64,000 nt of DNA from Streptomyces sp. M41(2017). GTDB taxonomy: Bacteria > Actinomycetota > Actinomycetes > Streptomycetales > Streptomycetaceae. Below, piece after piece: positions 16,075 through 25,427 of this stretch. Under the pieces are notes generated by a model. That model did not search any database and had not been told where the DNA came from. It saw only the letters and a program-made list of their open reading frames with translations. The stretch covers positions 1,798,001-1,862,000 of the forward strand of contig NZ_MWFK01000002.1 of assembly GCF_002078175.1 (NCBI RefSeq), written 5' to 3'. Both the position numbers and the translations under genes were made by a program. Every line of letters begins with the position of its first letter. Positions within the stretch are counted from its first letter, which is position 1.

Positions 16075-17307
16075 TTACTTCAGGGTTCCGGGGCCGGCGT
16101 TCACGACCTCGCCGATGACGATGACCGCGGGCGGGCGGACGTCCTCGGCGCGGACGGTCTCGGCGACGGTGGCCAGGGTCGCGTCGACGCGGCGCTGTGC
16201 GGCGGTCGTGCCCTCCTGGACGAGTGCGACGGGGGTGTCGGCCGGCTTGCCGTGCGCGACGAGGGTGTCGGCGATCCTGCCGATCTTGTCGACGCCCATG
16301 AGGACGACGAGGGTGCCGCGGAGCCGCGCGAGGGCGGGCCAGTCGACGAGGGAGCGCTCGTCGTCGGGGGCGACATGGCCGCTGACCACGGTGAACTCGT
16401 GTGCGACACCCCGGTGGGTGACGGGGATGCCCGCCGCGCCCGGGACCGAGATCGAGCTGGAGATGCCGGGGACGATCGTGCAGGGGATGCCCGCTTCGGC
16501 GAGGGCCTGGGCCTCCTCCATGCCGCGGCCGAAGACGAACGGGTCGCCGCCCTTCAGCCGGACCACGGACCTGCCCTGCTTCGCGTGCTCGATGAGCGCG
16601 TTGTTGATGGCCTCCTGGGCCATGTACCGGCCGTACGGGATCTTCGCCGCGTCGATCACCTCGACGTGCGGCGGGAGTTCGGCGAGCAGGTCGCGGGGGC
16701 CGAGCCGGTCGGCGATGACCACGTCGGCCTCGGCGAGCAGGCGGCGGCCGCGGACCGTGATGAGGTCGGGGTCGCCGGGTCCGCCGCCGACCAGGGCGAC
16801 GCCGGCGGTGCGGGTGCGGTGGTGCGGCGCGACGAGGGTGCCGTCGCGCAGTCCCTCGACCACGGCGTCACGGATCGCGGCGGTGTGGCGGGGGTCGCGG
16901 CCCTTGGCGTTCGTGGTGAGAACGGCGACGGTCACGCCCTCGCTGTGCCCGGTGGCCGGCGTCCAGGCGGTCGCCCGGTCGGCGTCGTCCGCGCGGACGC
17001 ACCAGACGCGGTGGCGTTCCGCCTCGGCGGACGCGGCGGTGTTGGCGTCCTCGTCGGTCGTGGCGATCAGCGCGTACCAGGCGTCGGCGAGGTCGCCCTC
17101 CTGGTACGGGCGCCGGGTCCAGGTGATCTCGCCGGCGTCGGCCATCGCCTCGACCGACGGGGTCGCCCCCGGGGACACGAGGTGGACGTCCGCGCCTGCC
17201 GCGATGAGCGCCGGGAGCCGTCGCTGGGCCACCTGGCCGCCGCCGAGGACGACGACGCGACGTCCGGTCAGGCGGAGGCCCACGGGGTAGGCGGGGTGTT
17301 CGGCCAT
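16075..17307 (-). CDS. cobA: Siroheme synthase / uroporphyrinogen-III C-methyltransferase
   Basis: The 410-residue protein is a CysG-like fusion. Residues 1-150 form the NAD-dependent precorrin-2 dehydrogenase/ferrochelatase part (RRVVVLGGGQVAQRRLPALIAAGADVHLVSP). Residues 165-410 are the SAM-dependent methyltransferase (VALVGGGPGDPDLITVRG; RLKGGDPFVFGRGMEE; PGISSSISVPGAAGIPVTHRG). It makes precorrin-2 and possibly siroheme, at the branch to cobalamin and sulfite/nitrite reductases. It is shorter than enterobacterial CysG (about 457). The ATG start MAEHPAYP follows GAGCCGCACCTCC, a workable ribosome site. The neighbouring bluB-cobT gene fits a tetrapyrrole cluster. Confidence 0.92.
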   Translation of the reverse strand: MAEHPAYPVGLRLTGRRVVVLGGGQVAQRRLPALIAAGADVHLVSPGATPSVEAMADAGEITWTRRPYQEGDLADAWYALIATTDEDANTAASAEAERHRVWCVRADDADRATAWTPATGHSEGVTVAVLTTNAKGRDPRHTAAIRDAVVEGLRDGTLVAPHHRTRTAGVALVGGGPGDPDLITVRGRRLLAEADVVIADRLGPRDLLAELPPHVEVIDAAKIPYGRYMAQEAINNALIEHAKQGRSVVRLKGGDPFVFGRGMEEAQALAEAGIPCTIVPGISSSISVPGAAGIPVTHRGVAHEFTVVSGHVAPDDERSLVDWPALARLRGTLVVLMGVDKIGRIADTLVAHGKPADTPVALVQEGTTAAQRRVDATLATVAETVRAEDVRPPAVIVIGEVVNAGPGTLK

Positions 17308-17412
17308 GGAGGTGCGGCTCCTCGTACGGGCAGGCGGTGCGGGCGGGCGCGCTGCGACATCGGAGCTGCCCTGACGTGGGGATCTTAGGTGCGCGTCCAG
17401 CGTACGGCGGAG

Positions 17413-17446
17413 CCGGGTGGGGGGCGCGGAACGCCTGCCCACCCGG
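17413..17446 (-). terminator. Terminator downstream of bluB-cobT
   Basis: Outer 9-bp arms CCGGGTGGG/CCCACCCGG enclose an inner GGCG/CGCC pairing and a 5-base loop. The hairpin begins 17 bases past the bluB-cobT stop codon. Confidence 0.7.
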
Positions 17447-17462
17447 TCCGCCGGCGGCGGAC

Positions 17463-20400
17463 CTACTTCTCGGTCACCCCGGCCGAGTCGAACGTCGCCA
17501 CCTCGTGCATGGCGCGGGCCGCGCTCTGCACGACGGGGAGGGCCAGCAGGGCGCCGGTTCCCTCGCCGAGGCGCAGGTCGAGGTCGATCAGCGGGCGCAG
17601 GCCCAGCTTGTTCAGGGCGGCCACGTGACCGGGCTCGGCGCTGCGGTGGCCCGCGATGCAGGCGGCCAGGACCTCGGGGGCGATCGCGCGGGCCACCAGG
17701 GCGGCGGCGCCGGCGCTGACGCCGTCCAGGATCACCGGCGTGCGCAGGGACGCGCCGCCGAGGAGGAGGCCCACCATGGCGGCGTGTTCGAGTCCGCCGA
17801 CGGCCGCGAGGACGCTGATGGGGTCCGCGGGGTCCGGCTGGTGGAGTTCGACGGCACGACGGACGACCTCGGTCTTGCGGGCCAGGGTCTCGTCGTTGAT
17901 CCCGGTGCCGCGTCCCGTGACCTCGGAGGGGTCGGCGCCGGTGTAGACGGCGATCAGGGCGGCCGACGCCGTGGTGTTGGCGATGCCCATCTCACCGGTG
18001 AGCAGCGCCTTGTTGCCGGCGGCCACCAGGTCGCGGGCCGTCTCGATGCCCACCTCCAGCGCCGCCACGACCTCCTCGCGGGTCATGGCGGGACCCGTCG
18101 TCATGTCGGCGGTGCCCGCGCGGACCTTGCGCGGCAGCAGTCCCGGAGTGGCCGGCAGGTCGGAGGCGACGCCCACGTCGATGACGCAGACCTCGGCGCC
18201 CACCTGGTTGGCGAAGGCGTTGCAGACCGCTCCGCCGCCCAGGAAGTTGGCCACCATCTGACCGGTGACCTCCTGCGGCCAGGGGGTGACGCCCTGGGCG
18301 TGCACCCCGTGGTCGCCGGCGAAGATCGCGACGGCGGCCGGCTCGGGGATCGGCGGCGGGCACATCCGCGACAGGCCCGACAGCTGCGCGGAGATGATCT
18401 CCAGCATGCCGAGGGCGCCCGCGGGCTTGGTCATCCGCTTCTGGCGTTCCCACGCCTCGCCGAGCGCCTTGGCGTCCAGGGGGCGGATGTTGGAGACGGT
18501 CTCGGCGAGCAGGTCGTGCGGCTCCTCGCCGGGCAGCGCGCGTCGGCCGTACGTCTCCTCGTGCACGACCCAGGACAGCGGGCGGCGCTTGGACCAGCCG
18601 GCCTGCATCAGCTCGGGCTCGTCGGGGAACTCGTCGACGTACCCGACGCACAGGTAGGCGACGACCTCCAGGTGGTCGGGGAGTCCGAGGGCGCGGACCA
18701 TCTCGCGCTCGTCGAAGAAGCTGACCCAGCCGACGCCGAGGCCCTCGGCGCGGGCCGCGAGCCACAGGTTCTCGACCGCGAGGGCGGAAGAGTACGGGGC
18801 CATCTGCGGCTGGGTGTGCCGGCCCAGGGTGTGCCGGCCGCCGCGGGTCGGGTCGGCGGTCACGACGATGTTCACCGGGGTGTCGAGGATGGCCTCGATC
18901 TTCAGTTCCTTGAACTGCTTGGCGCGGCCCTTGGGCAGCGACTTGGCGTAGGCCTCGCGCTGGCGCTGGGCGAGTTCGTGCATGCTGCGCCGGGTGTCGG
19001 CGGAGCGGATGACGACGAAGTCCCAGGGCTGGGAGTGGCCGACCGACGGCGCGGTGTGCGCGGCCTCCAGGACCCGCAGCAGCACGTCGTGCGGGATCGG
19101 GTCGCTGCGGAAGCCGTTGCGGATGTCGCGGCGCTCGCGCATCACGCGCAGCACCGCCTCGCGCTCGGCGTCGTCGTAGCCGGGGGCAGCGGGGCCGCTG
19201 GACTCTCGTACGTCTTCCACTGCGGCCGTGCTCTCCTCCTGGTCGGCGACCCGGGTGTCCAGGTCGTCCGCGAGCTGTGCGGCGACGGGTTCCGGCTCCA
19301 CGTCGAGCGGGCCGGGTTCGGCGGTCGTCCCGGGCGCGGCCTCGGCCTCGCGCGGCGCGGGAACGGCCGCCTGGGCGAGGGGATCGGCGTCCACGGTCTC
19401 GCCGGCCGGCTCCTGCGCGGGCACGGGCGCCGCGACGAACTCGGGCTCCTGGACCGGCTGCTCCTCCTCCGCGGGAAGCGGCGGCACGACCATGGCGTGC
19501 GGCGGGGTGGGAGCCAGGTGCGGTGTGGTCGGGACCTGGCCCTCCACCGGCACGAACTGGCCGAAGGAGTGGTCCTCCGAGGGCTCCGGGGCGGCTCCGG
19601 CGAAACCGGGGGCGGCCGACAGGTCCTGGTGGTGCTGCTCGCCGTGCGGGTGGCCCTGCGCCGGGTGGGAGGCGGCGTGCGCCGCCACGCCGACCGGGAC
19701 GCCGTGCGGGGCGGGCGGCGCGGCGTCCTCGGCGAAGGCGATGCCGTCGGGTGCGAAGGCTCCGTCCACGGGGAGGGCGGCGCCGTTCGAGATGAAGGAG
19801 GCGTCGGCGAACGCGACCGGCTCCGTGAACTGCTGCGCCCGGAAGTCGTCGAGACCGTCGACGGGACGGCCGTGGGAGCCGTCGGTGTGCGCGGTGAGGG
19901 CGGACAGCGCGGACTCGGAGGCGTCGAAGGTGTGCTGGGCGGGGGGCTGTTCGACGTCCGCGAGGGGCGTCTCTTCCGCGAACGGGGCGGCCGGGTCCGG
20001 CAGATGGCCGTTCTCTTCGGCGAACGGGGCGGGCTGTGCCTCGTACACGTCCTGCTCGCCGGTCTCCTGGGGGGCCTGCTCGGCTACGGGCTCCTCGACC
20101 GGCGCCGGATACGGCTCGGCGACGACGGCTTCGGCGTCCCCCTGCGCGGGGGCGTCCGTCGCGTACAGGGCGGGAGCGGTGTCCGTGGGCGCCGGCTGCT
20201 CGGCCGCCTGGACGTCGTCCGGAGCGCCGAGGGTCAGCGGGGTGTCCGGGAACTGCGGGGCGTCGGAGACCTGCGGGGCCGACGGGACGTCCACCGCGGG
20301 CGCCGCCTCGGGTGCGGGGCCTTCCACCTCGGCCTGGGCCTGGGCGACGTCCAGGGAATCGACGTGCTGCGGGCCGACGTCCTGGGGCTCGGCGTCCTGG

Positions 20401-21200
20401 AGGTCGAGGGCCGCTTCCGCGGCCTGGGGCTCGGGTGCCTGTGCGGGCTCCGGTTCCTGGCCGTGGTCGAAGGGGGCGGCGGGGAACTCCGGCTGCTGCC
20501 CGGCGCCCGCGTCGTCGTGCGCCTCGGCGTCGGGAGCGGTTCCGGGAATCCCGGTGTCGGGGATCACGGTCTCGGGGATCGCGGCCGGCTCCGGGACGAC
20601 CGTTTCTGCAGCCGGGGCCTCGGGGACCGGCTGCGGTGCGCCCCAGGGCACGGCGCCCTGCGGCGAGGTGTCCCCCGCCGGCGGAACGTCGAGGTACTCG
20701 GGTCCCACGGTCGGCGGGCCCGCGTGCCGCATCGGGGTGACCGGCGCGGCCAGGGAACCGGGCCGGGAGCCCGCGGGCCCGCGGTCGGCCAGCGAGCGCA
20801 CGGGGCTGGAGGAGCCGTCGGGCGTGGGCGGGCCGAGGTGCAGCGGGCGCCGCGGCGGCACGGGCTGCGGCGCGGGGACCTGGCCGACCGCGCGGACGGC
20901 GCCCAGATCGACCGAGCCGGTGTCGCGTCCGGCCGTCTCGTGCGGGCCCGGCTCGTGCGGACCGGGCTCGTGCGGGCCCGGCTCGGGGGCGAAGGGCATC
21001 GGGGCCGGCGGCGGCACCTCGTTGCCCCAGGCGCCCTGGGCACCGGGGGCGCCCGGCAGCAGAAGCAGGTCGTCGTCCTCGGCGGAGCTCACGGAGGGGT
21101 CGAGGTAGGTGTACGCGCCCGGCGCGGCGACGCCCGGCTGCTCCACCATGCCTGCGCTCTCCGGCATTCCCTCGCCCGGGACCTGGCCGGTGTCGGTCAT
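17463..21200 (-). CDS. cobT: BluB-CobT fusion with very long disordered N-terminus
   Basis: The 1245-residue protein has three parts. Residues 1 to about 660 are low-complexity, rich in Pro, Ala, Glu, Gln and Asp, with the repeated unit GPHEP three times near residue 75. Residues of about 665-885 are a BluB nitroreductase-fold domain (MRERRDIRNGFRSDPIP; SVGHSQPWDFVVIR; ENLWLAARAEGLGVGWVSFF) that would make 5,6-dimethylbenzimidazole from FMN. Residues of about 890-1245 are CobT (MTKPAGALGMLE; FAGDHGVHAQGVTPWP; catalytic Glu in RLGEGTGALLA), which activates that base to the alpha-ribotide for cobalamin. Fusing the two couples synthesis and activation of the lower ligand. The N-terminal extension has no obvious function. 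The ATG start MTDTGQVPGEG was chosen by its typical acidic composition. Confidence 0.93.
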   Translation of the reverse strand: MTDTGQVPGEGMPESAGMVEQPGVAAPGAYTYLDPSVSSAEDDDLLLLPGAPGAQGAWGNEVPPPAPMPFAPEPGPHEPGPHEPGPHETAGRDTGSVDLGAVRAVGQVPAPQPVPPRRPLHLGPPTPDGSSSPVRSLADRGPAGSRPGSLAAPVTPMRHAGPPTVGPEYLDVPPAGDTSPQGAVPWGAPQPVPEAPAAETVVPEPAAIPETVIPDTGIPGTAPDAEAHDDAGAGQQPEFPAAPFDHGQEPEPAQAPEPQAAEAALDLQDAEPQDVGPQHVDSLDVAQAQAEVEGPAPEAAPAVDVPSAPQVSDAPQFPDTPLTLGAPDDVQAAEQPAPTDTAPALYATDAPAQGDAEAVVAEPYPAPVEEPVAEQAPQETGEQDVYEAQPAPFAEENGHLPDPAAPFAEETPLADVEQPPAQHTFDASESALSALTAHTDGSHGRPVDGLDDFRAQQFTEPVAFADASFISNGAALPVDGAFAPDGIAFAEDAAPPAPHGVPVGVAAHAASHPAQGHPHGEQHHQDLSAAPGFAGAAPEPSEDHSFGQFVPVEGQVPTTPHLAPTPPHAMVVPPLPAEEEQPVQEPEFVAAPVPAQEPAGETVDADPLAQAAVPAPREAEAAPGTTAEPGPLDVEPEPVAAQLADDLDTRVADQEESTAAVEDVRESSGPAAPGYDDAEREAVLRVMRERRDIRNGFRSDPIPHDVLLRVLEAAHTAPSVGHSQPWDFVVIRSADTRRSMHELAQRQREAYAKSLPKGRAKQFKELKIEAILDTPVNIVVTADPTRGGRHTLGRHTQPQMAPYSSALAVENLWLAARAEGLGVGWVSFFDEREMVRALGLPDHLEVVAYLCVGYVDEFPDEPELMQAGWSKRRPLSWVVHEETYGRRALPGEEPHDLLAETVSNIRPLDAKALGEAWERQKRMTKPAGALGMLEIISAQLSGLSRMCPPPIPEPAAVAIFAGDHGVHAQGVTPWPQEVTGQMVANFLGGGAVCNAFANQVGAEVCVIDVGVASDLPATPGLLPRKVRAGTADMTTGPAMTREEVVAALEVGIETARDLVAAGNKALLTGEMGIANTTASAALIAVYTGADPSEVTGRGTGINDETLARKTEVVRRAVELHQPDPADPISVLAAVGGLEHAAMVGLLLGGASLRTPVILDGVSAGAAALVARAIAPEVLAACIAGHRSAEPGHVAALNKLGLRPLIDLDLRLGEGTGALLALPVVQSAARAMHEVATFDSAGVTEK

Positions 21201-21545
21201 GCGTACCCCTCGCCCATCGGTTAGTGCTTCCAAGTCCAGCTCGCCCGGAACGGCGCACCGACCGCCCCGTAGTCAAGAACGAGCGTGCGTGCCCAGCGGC
21301 ACGAACGACCGGCCAACAAAGACGACAAAGCCATTAACTGGCATTGTCCCGGTCGTCCCGCCCTCGCGGCGGCATGATCCGCGAGCGCCCGCTGTGGACT
21401 GCGCCACGTTGCGCGTCCTCCGGTTCTGCCGTACCACACACGCCTCAAAACGGGCGGGTTTTCCGGACATTGGCCTACGAAAGGCCGACCCCACGGGAGC
21501 GGTACAACGATCGGCCAGCCTACCGCGCGCAGTACGACAACAGGA
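21201..21545. other. Intergenic region upstream of bluB-cobT
   Basis: These 345 bases separate cobL from bluB-cobT, both on the minus strand. I found no open frame with a ribosome site and no clear cobalamin-riboswitch B12 box. Only weak features are visible, such as AAAAC/GTTTT and GGCC/GGCC inverted repeats near 21450-21485. It presumably contains the bluB-cobT promoter. Confidence 0.4.
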
Positions 21546-22757
21546 TCACGGGGCGCGATCCGGCAGACGGCCGCTGAGCAGGAACGCGACGCTCCGCTCC
21601 TTCTCCGTCCAGGCCTTCGTGTCGAGTTCGACGGACTGGATGAGGGCGCACTCGACGTCGTAACCGTGTTCGGTCAGGTCGCGGCCGATCAGTTCGGCGG
21701 CGTCACGGGTGGACGCGTGCGCGACGATGCGCTGGGGACGGCGGTCGGCGACGGCGGAGACGACCGCCGCTCCCCCGCCGCCGATGCGGACGACGTCCGG
21801 TTCGGGCAGGTCTTCGAGGATGTGCGGGGCGGTTCCGTGCACGACCTGCATCTGGACGCCGAAGCGCCGGGCCGCGTGCTCGGTGCGGGCGCAGGAGCCC
21901 GGGCTGCGGTCGACCGCTATGACGGCGGCACCGGTGCGGGCGGCCTCGGTGGCGAACGCCCCGCTGCCGCAGCCGATGTCCCAGACGAGGTCGCCGACGC
22001 GCGGCCCCAGGCGGGCGAGTTGGGCGGCTCGCAGCAGATCCGTCTCGCCCTCGCCGAGCGCTCCGCCGTACGCCTCGGCGGGCAGCGCCCAGCCGCGCGG
22101 TCCGGCGCCGGGCTCCCTGCCCGCGATCCAGCCGCCCCCTTCGGCGGTGGCCACGAATCCGCCGATGACGATCACGACGTTGGGGTCGCGCCAGGTGTGG
22201 TCGGCCGCCTTGTCCGAGGTCAGCATCGTGACCTGTTCGGCGGAGGTGCCGAGTTCCTCGCAGATGACGAAGGTGCGGTGCACGCCGTCCAGCAACAACC
22301 CCAGTTCGGCGGGGCCGGCGCCGGGCGAGGTGAGGACGGCGACCTTGGTGTGGGCACGGCACACGTTCACCGCGCGGCGCAGCGTACGGCCGTGGGCGAC
22401 GACCACCTGCGCGTCGTCCCAGGGCATCCCCGCGCGGGCGAAGGCGGCGGCCACCGCGGAGACGGCGGGGACGACCTCGACCTCCAGGCCGAACTCGGGA
22501 GCGCGCAGGGTGCGCACGACTCCGAAGAACCCGGGGTCCCCGTCGGCGAAGACGACGGCGGTGCCGCGGTGGCCGGCGATGCGGCGGGCGGCGAGCCCGA
22601 CGCTGCCGAGGCGGATGCGTTCGGCGCGCTCGGGCACCTCGGGGAGCGCGAGATGGTGGGCCGCGCCCGCCACCAGAGTGGCGGCGCCGAGAGCGGAGCG
22701 CGCCGCGGCGGTCAGGGGCGAACCGTCCCAGCCGATCACCGTGACCCGGTCGGCCAT
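21546..22757 (-). CDS. cobL: Precorrin-6Y C5,15-methyltransferase (CobL; CbiE-CbiT fusion)
   Basis: The 403-residue protein joins a CbiE-type methyltransferase (about 1-200; VTVIGWDGSPLTAAARSAL, VVFADGDPGFFG) to a CbiT-type decarboxylating methyltransferase (about 230-400; the SAM loop VWDIGCGSGAFATEAA and DVVRIGGGGAAV). It methylates precorrin-6B at C5 and C15 with loss of CO2 in the aerobic cobalamin pathway. Length matches known CobL proteins. The neighbourhood (cobA, bluB-cobT) supports the pathway, although the other corrin-ring genes are not in this window. Confidence 0.93.
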   Translation of the reverse strand: MADRVTVIGWDGSPLTAAARSALGAATLVAGAAHHLALPEVPERAERIRLGSVGLAARRIAGHRGTAVVFADGDPGFFGVVRTLRAPEFGLEVEVVPAVSAVAAAFARAGMPWDDAQVVVAHGRTLRRAVNVCRAHTKVAVLTSPGAGPAELGLLLDGVHRTFVICEELGTSAEQVTMLTSDKAADHTWRDPNVVIVIGGFVATAEGGGWIAGREPGAGPRGWALPAEAYGGALGEGETDLLRAAQLARLGPRVGDLVWDIGCGSGAFATEAARTGAAVIAVDRSPGSCARTEHAARRFGVQMQVVHGTAPHILEDLPEPDVVRIGGGGAAVVSAVADRRPQRIVAHASTRDAAELIGRDLTEHGYDVECALIQSVELDTKAWTEKERSVAFLLSGRLPDRAP

Positions 22758-22929
22758 CGTCGTCAGTCTCCAGAAGGTCGTCGCGGGTCCTCAGGTACTG
22801 CCCGAGCGGGCTCCGTGAGGGTACCTGGTGGGCCCGGGCGGTGCCCTGCCGGTCCGGACGGCGCGACGCGCGGGCTCCGGTGCGCCGGCGCTTCCGGCGC
22901 GTGGACCGCCCTCCCTCTGCCCGCCCCGC

Positions 22930-23568
22930 TCAGTTCCAGTCGTTGTACGAGGTGTAGCCGCCGGCGTCGGCGCGGTGCTCGCCGACGTCCTCCAGGTCCT
23001 CGGGGAGCAGGCTCCACACGATGAAGTCGGTGCGCAGGTCGGCCCAGGTGCCGTCCTCGGTCCGGGTACGCGCTATGCAGGCGTTGCGCAGCACGCCCTC
23101 GCTGATGCAGCCGATCTTCTGGGCGACCTGCTGGGAGGCGGTGTTGTCGGCGGCCGTACGCAATTCGAGCCGTTCGAACTTCTGGTCCCCGAAGAGCCAT
23201 CGGGCGGTCGCGAGCGCCGCCTCGGAGGCGTAGCCCTCACCGCGCGCCCAGGGGGCGATGATGTAGGAGAGCTCGGTGGAGCGCACGCGCCAGTTCGTCT
23301 TGCCGAGCTGGATGACGCCGACCAGGCGCTGGGTGAGGAACTCGGTGACGGCGAGGTCGAGTCCACGCCCCTCGGCGCGTTCCGTGGGCGCGTAGTCGGT
23401 GATCCAGTGGCGGGCGCCGTCCTCGGAGAACGGCTGCGGGATCGACGTCCAGGCCGCCACCATCTCGTCGTTCATCATCTCGGCCAGCGGAGCGACGTCG
23501 TCCTCGTCGAGCGCACGCAGGACCAACCGCTCCGTGCTGATGGAGATGTCGGGGAAGGTGCTCGTCAT
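22930..23568 (-). CDS. GNAT acetyltransferase (RimJ/RimL type)
   Basis: The 212-residue protein shows the RimJ/RimL-like GNAT pattern: ISTERLVLRALDEDDVAPL at the N-terminus, the acetyl-CoA loop APWARGEGYASEAALATARWLF and the C-terminal element LRTAADNTASQQVAQKIGC. Such proteins acetylate protein N-termini or small molecules; the substrate here is unknown. The start at MTSTFPDIS has GGAGCGTCGC upstream; a longer frame adds an unlikely 35-residue leader. It ends with a distinct aromatic tail (YTSYNDWN). Confidence 0.85.
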   Translation of the reverse strand: MTSTFPDISISTERLVLRALDEDDVAPLAEMMNDEMVAAWTSIPQPFSEDGARHWITDYAPTERAEGRGLDLAVTEFLTQRLVGVIQLGKTNWRVRSTELSYIIAPWARGEGYASEAALATARWLFGDQKFERLELRTAADNTASQQVAQKIGCISEGVLRNACIARTRTEDGTWADLRTDFIVWSLLPEDLEDVGEHRADAGGYTSYNDWN

Positions 23569-23662
23569 GCGACGCTCCGTAACCGTCGGGGACTTCGGAC
23601 CTGATGTACCGCCAGGTTCGCTGAACTGCCCAGCATGCAGCATGAAACCACCGAACCGCACA

Positions 23663-23697
23663 ACGGGGTCCACTCCCGGTAATGGAGTGGACCCCGT
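23663..23697 (-). terminator. Terminator of the metNIQ operon
   Basis: A 13-bp perfect stem (ACGGGGTCCACTC and its complement) with a 9-base loop lies 55 bases past the metQ stop codon. Confidence 0.8.
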
Positions 23698-23751
23698 GCG
23701 GTGACCGGCGGGGCCGTGCGGCCCCTCGGTCGGTGAACTGCCGCTTTCCGC

Positions 23752-24588
23752 CTACTTGAAGGAGGGGATGACGGAGCCGGCGTACTTGTCCTCTATGAAC
23801 TTCTTGACCTCGGGCGAGGTGAGGAGCTTCGCGAGCTTCTTCACGCGCGGGTCGTTCTCGTTGCCCTTCTTGACGGCGAGGAAGTTGCCGTAGGGGTTGT
23901 TCGTCGCGGACTCCAGGACGAGGGCGTCCTTGGCGGGCTTGAGACCGGCGGAGATGGCGTAGTTGCCGTTGATCACCGCGGCGTCCACGTCGTCCAGGGA
24001 GCGCGGGGTCTGGGCCGCCTCGACCTCCTTGAACTTCAGGTTCTTCGGGTTCTTGGAGATGTCCTGCGGGGTCGCCTCGTTGCCGACGCCGTCCTTGAGG
24101 GTGATGAGCCCCTTGGAGGCGAGCAGCTTCAGGGCGCGCGCCTCGTTCACCGCGTCGTTGGGGACGGCGACGGTCGCACCGCTCTTCAGGGCGTCGGAGC
24201 TCTTCACCTTGTGGGAGTAGAGGCCGAGCGGCTCCAGGTGCACGGTGACGACGGGCACGATGTGGGTGCCGCGCTTCTTGTTGAAGTCGTCGAGGTACGG
24301 CTGGTTCTGGAAGTAGTTGGCGTCCACCGAGCCGTCCTCGGTCGCCGTGTTCGGGACGATGTAGTCCTGGAACTCCTTGACCTCCAGGTCCAGGCCCGCC
24401 TTCTTCGCCAGGTTCTTCTTGACGAAGTTCAGGATCTCGGCGTGCGGGACGGGACTGGCGGCGACGACGAGCGGGCCGCTCGTGTCGGAGGAGGACGCGG
24501 AGTCCTTGTCGGAGCCGCAGGCGGAGAGACCGAGGGTGAGGGCTCCGGCGGCGAGGACAGCGGTGGTGATCTTGGCGGTGTTACGCAC
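23752..24588 (-). CDS. metQ: Methionine ABC transporter substrate-binding lipoprotein MetQ
   Basis: The 278-residue lipoprotein has a signal peptide (KITTAVLAAGALTLGLSAC) with lipobox LSAC, so the mature protein starts at a lipidated Cys and is anchored outside the membrane. The rest is NlpA/MetQ type: PHAEILNFVKKNLAKKAGLDLEVKEF, SVDANYFQNQPYLDDF, ALYSHKVK-like segment and VPNDAVNEARALKLLASKGLI. It captures methionine (D- or L-) for MetNI. It is the last gene of metNIQ, 101 bases after metI, with its own AAGGAAAGG ribosome site and GTG start. Confidence 0.93.
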   Translation of the reverse strand: MRNTAKITTAVLAAGALTLGLSACGSDKDSASSSDTSGPLVVAASPVPHAEILNFVKKNLAKKAGLDLEVKEFQDYIVPNTATEDGSVDANYFQNQPYLDDFNKKRGTHIVPVVTVHLEPLGLYSHKVKSSDALKSGATVAVPNDAVNEARALKLLASKGLITLKDGVGNEATPQDISKNPKNLKFKEVEAAQTPRSLDDVDAAVINGNYAISAGLKPAKDALVLESATNNPYGNFLAVKKGNENDPRVKKLAKLLTSPEVKKFIEDKYAGSVIPSFK

Positions 24589-24689
24589 GAAAAGTGCCTT
24601 TCCTTATGGGTGGTGCCGCCCCGTCATGAGGTGGACGGGGAAACCGAGGGGGGTGGATGCCGGCGCCCGGAGGACGGGCCGCCGGGGTG

Positions 24690-25427
24690 TCAGGCGACCG
24701 TGCCGACGTCGGCGGCGGAGGTCTCCCGGGACTTCAGGAACCGCAGCTTCGGGGCGGCGCCCGACCCACCGCCGCGGCGGTGCAGGCCGCGGGCCGCGTA
24801 GTCGCCGGCGAACTGGATGAGGGAGATGACGACCGCGAGGATGGCGACGGTGATCCACATCATGGTGGTCTCGAAGCGCTGGTAGCCGTACCGGATCGCG
24901 ATGTCGCCGAGGCCGCCCGCGCCGACGGTGCCGGCCATCGCCGAGTAGCCGATGAGGGCGACGATCGTGGTGGTCGCCGAGGAGATCAGCGAGGGCAGCG
25001 ACTCGGGCACGAGGACCCGGCGGACGACCGTCCAGGTGTTGCCGCCCATCGCCTGCACGGCCTCGACGAGTCCGCCGTCCACCTCGCGGACCGCCGTCTC
25101 GACCAGGCGGGCGAAGAACGGGATCGCGCCGACGGCGAGCGGCACGATGGCCGCCTCGCGTCCGATGGTGGTCCCGGTGATCGTGCGCGTGAAGCTCATC
25201 AGCGCGACCATCAGGATGATGAACGGCAGTGAGCGGGCGACGTTCACGACCTGCCCGACGATCTTGTTCACGACGACGTTCTGCAGGAGTCCGCCGCGGT
25301 CGGTGAGGACGAGCAGGACTCCGAGCGGGAGACCGCCGACGATGGCTATGAGCGTGGACCAGCCGACCATGTAGAGGGTGTCCCAACACGCCTGGGACAG
25401 CAGGGGCTGCATCTCGGACCAGGTCAC
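24690..25427 (-). CDS. metI: Methionine ABC transporter permease MetI
   Basis: The 245-residue inner-membrane permease has about five hydrophobic segments and the EAA-loop signature EAVQAMGGNTWTVVRRVLVPESLPSL that docks to MetN. MetI-typical motifs are ARSLPFIILMVALM and SAMAGTVGAGGLGDIAIRYGY. The C-terminus is extended by about 30 basic residues. The GTG start overlaps the metN stop by four bases, indicating translational coupling. Confidence 0.94.
   Translation of the reverse strand: MTWSEMQPLLSQACWDTLYMVGWSTLIAIVGGLPLGVLLVLTDRGGLLQNVVVNKIVGQVVNVARSLPFIILMVALMSFTRTITGTTIGREAAIVPLAVGAIPFFARLVETAVREVDGGLVEAVQAMGGNTWTVVRRVLVPESLPSLISSATTTIVALIGYSAMAGTVGAGGLGDIAIRYGYQRFETTMMWITVAILAVVISLIQFAGDYAARGLHRRGGGSGAAPKLRFLKSRETSAADVGTVA

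Noticed and set aside
17337..21224. A 1295-codon open frame on the plus strand opposite bluB-cobT, and a similar minus-strand frame at 17992-21276
   Set aside because: These are shadows of the real gene in very GC-rich DNA: no ribosome site, no domain, and composition typical of antisense frames. The minus-strand bluB-cobT frame has clear enzyme domains.
21201..21545. Cobalamin riboswitch upstream of bluB-cobT
   Set aside because: I looked for the B12 box and surrounding pairings and saw none; the region shows only weak inverted repeats. A covariance-model search would settle this.
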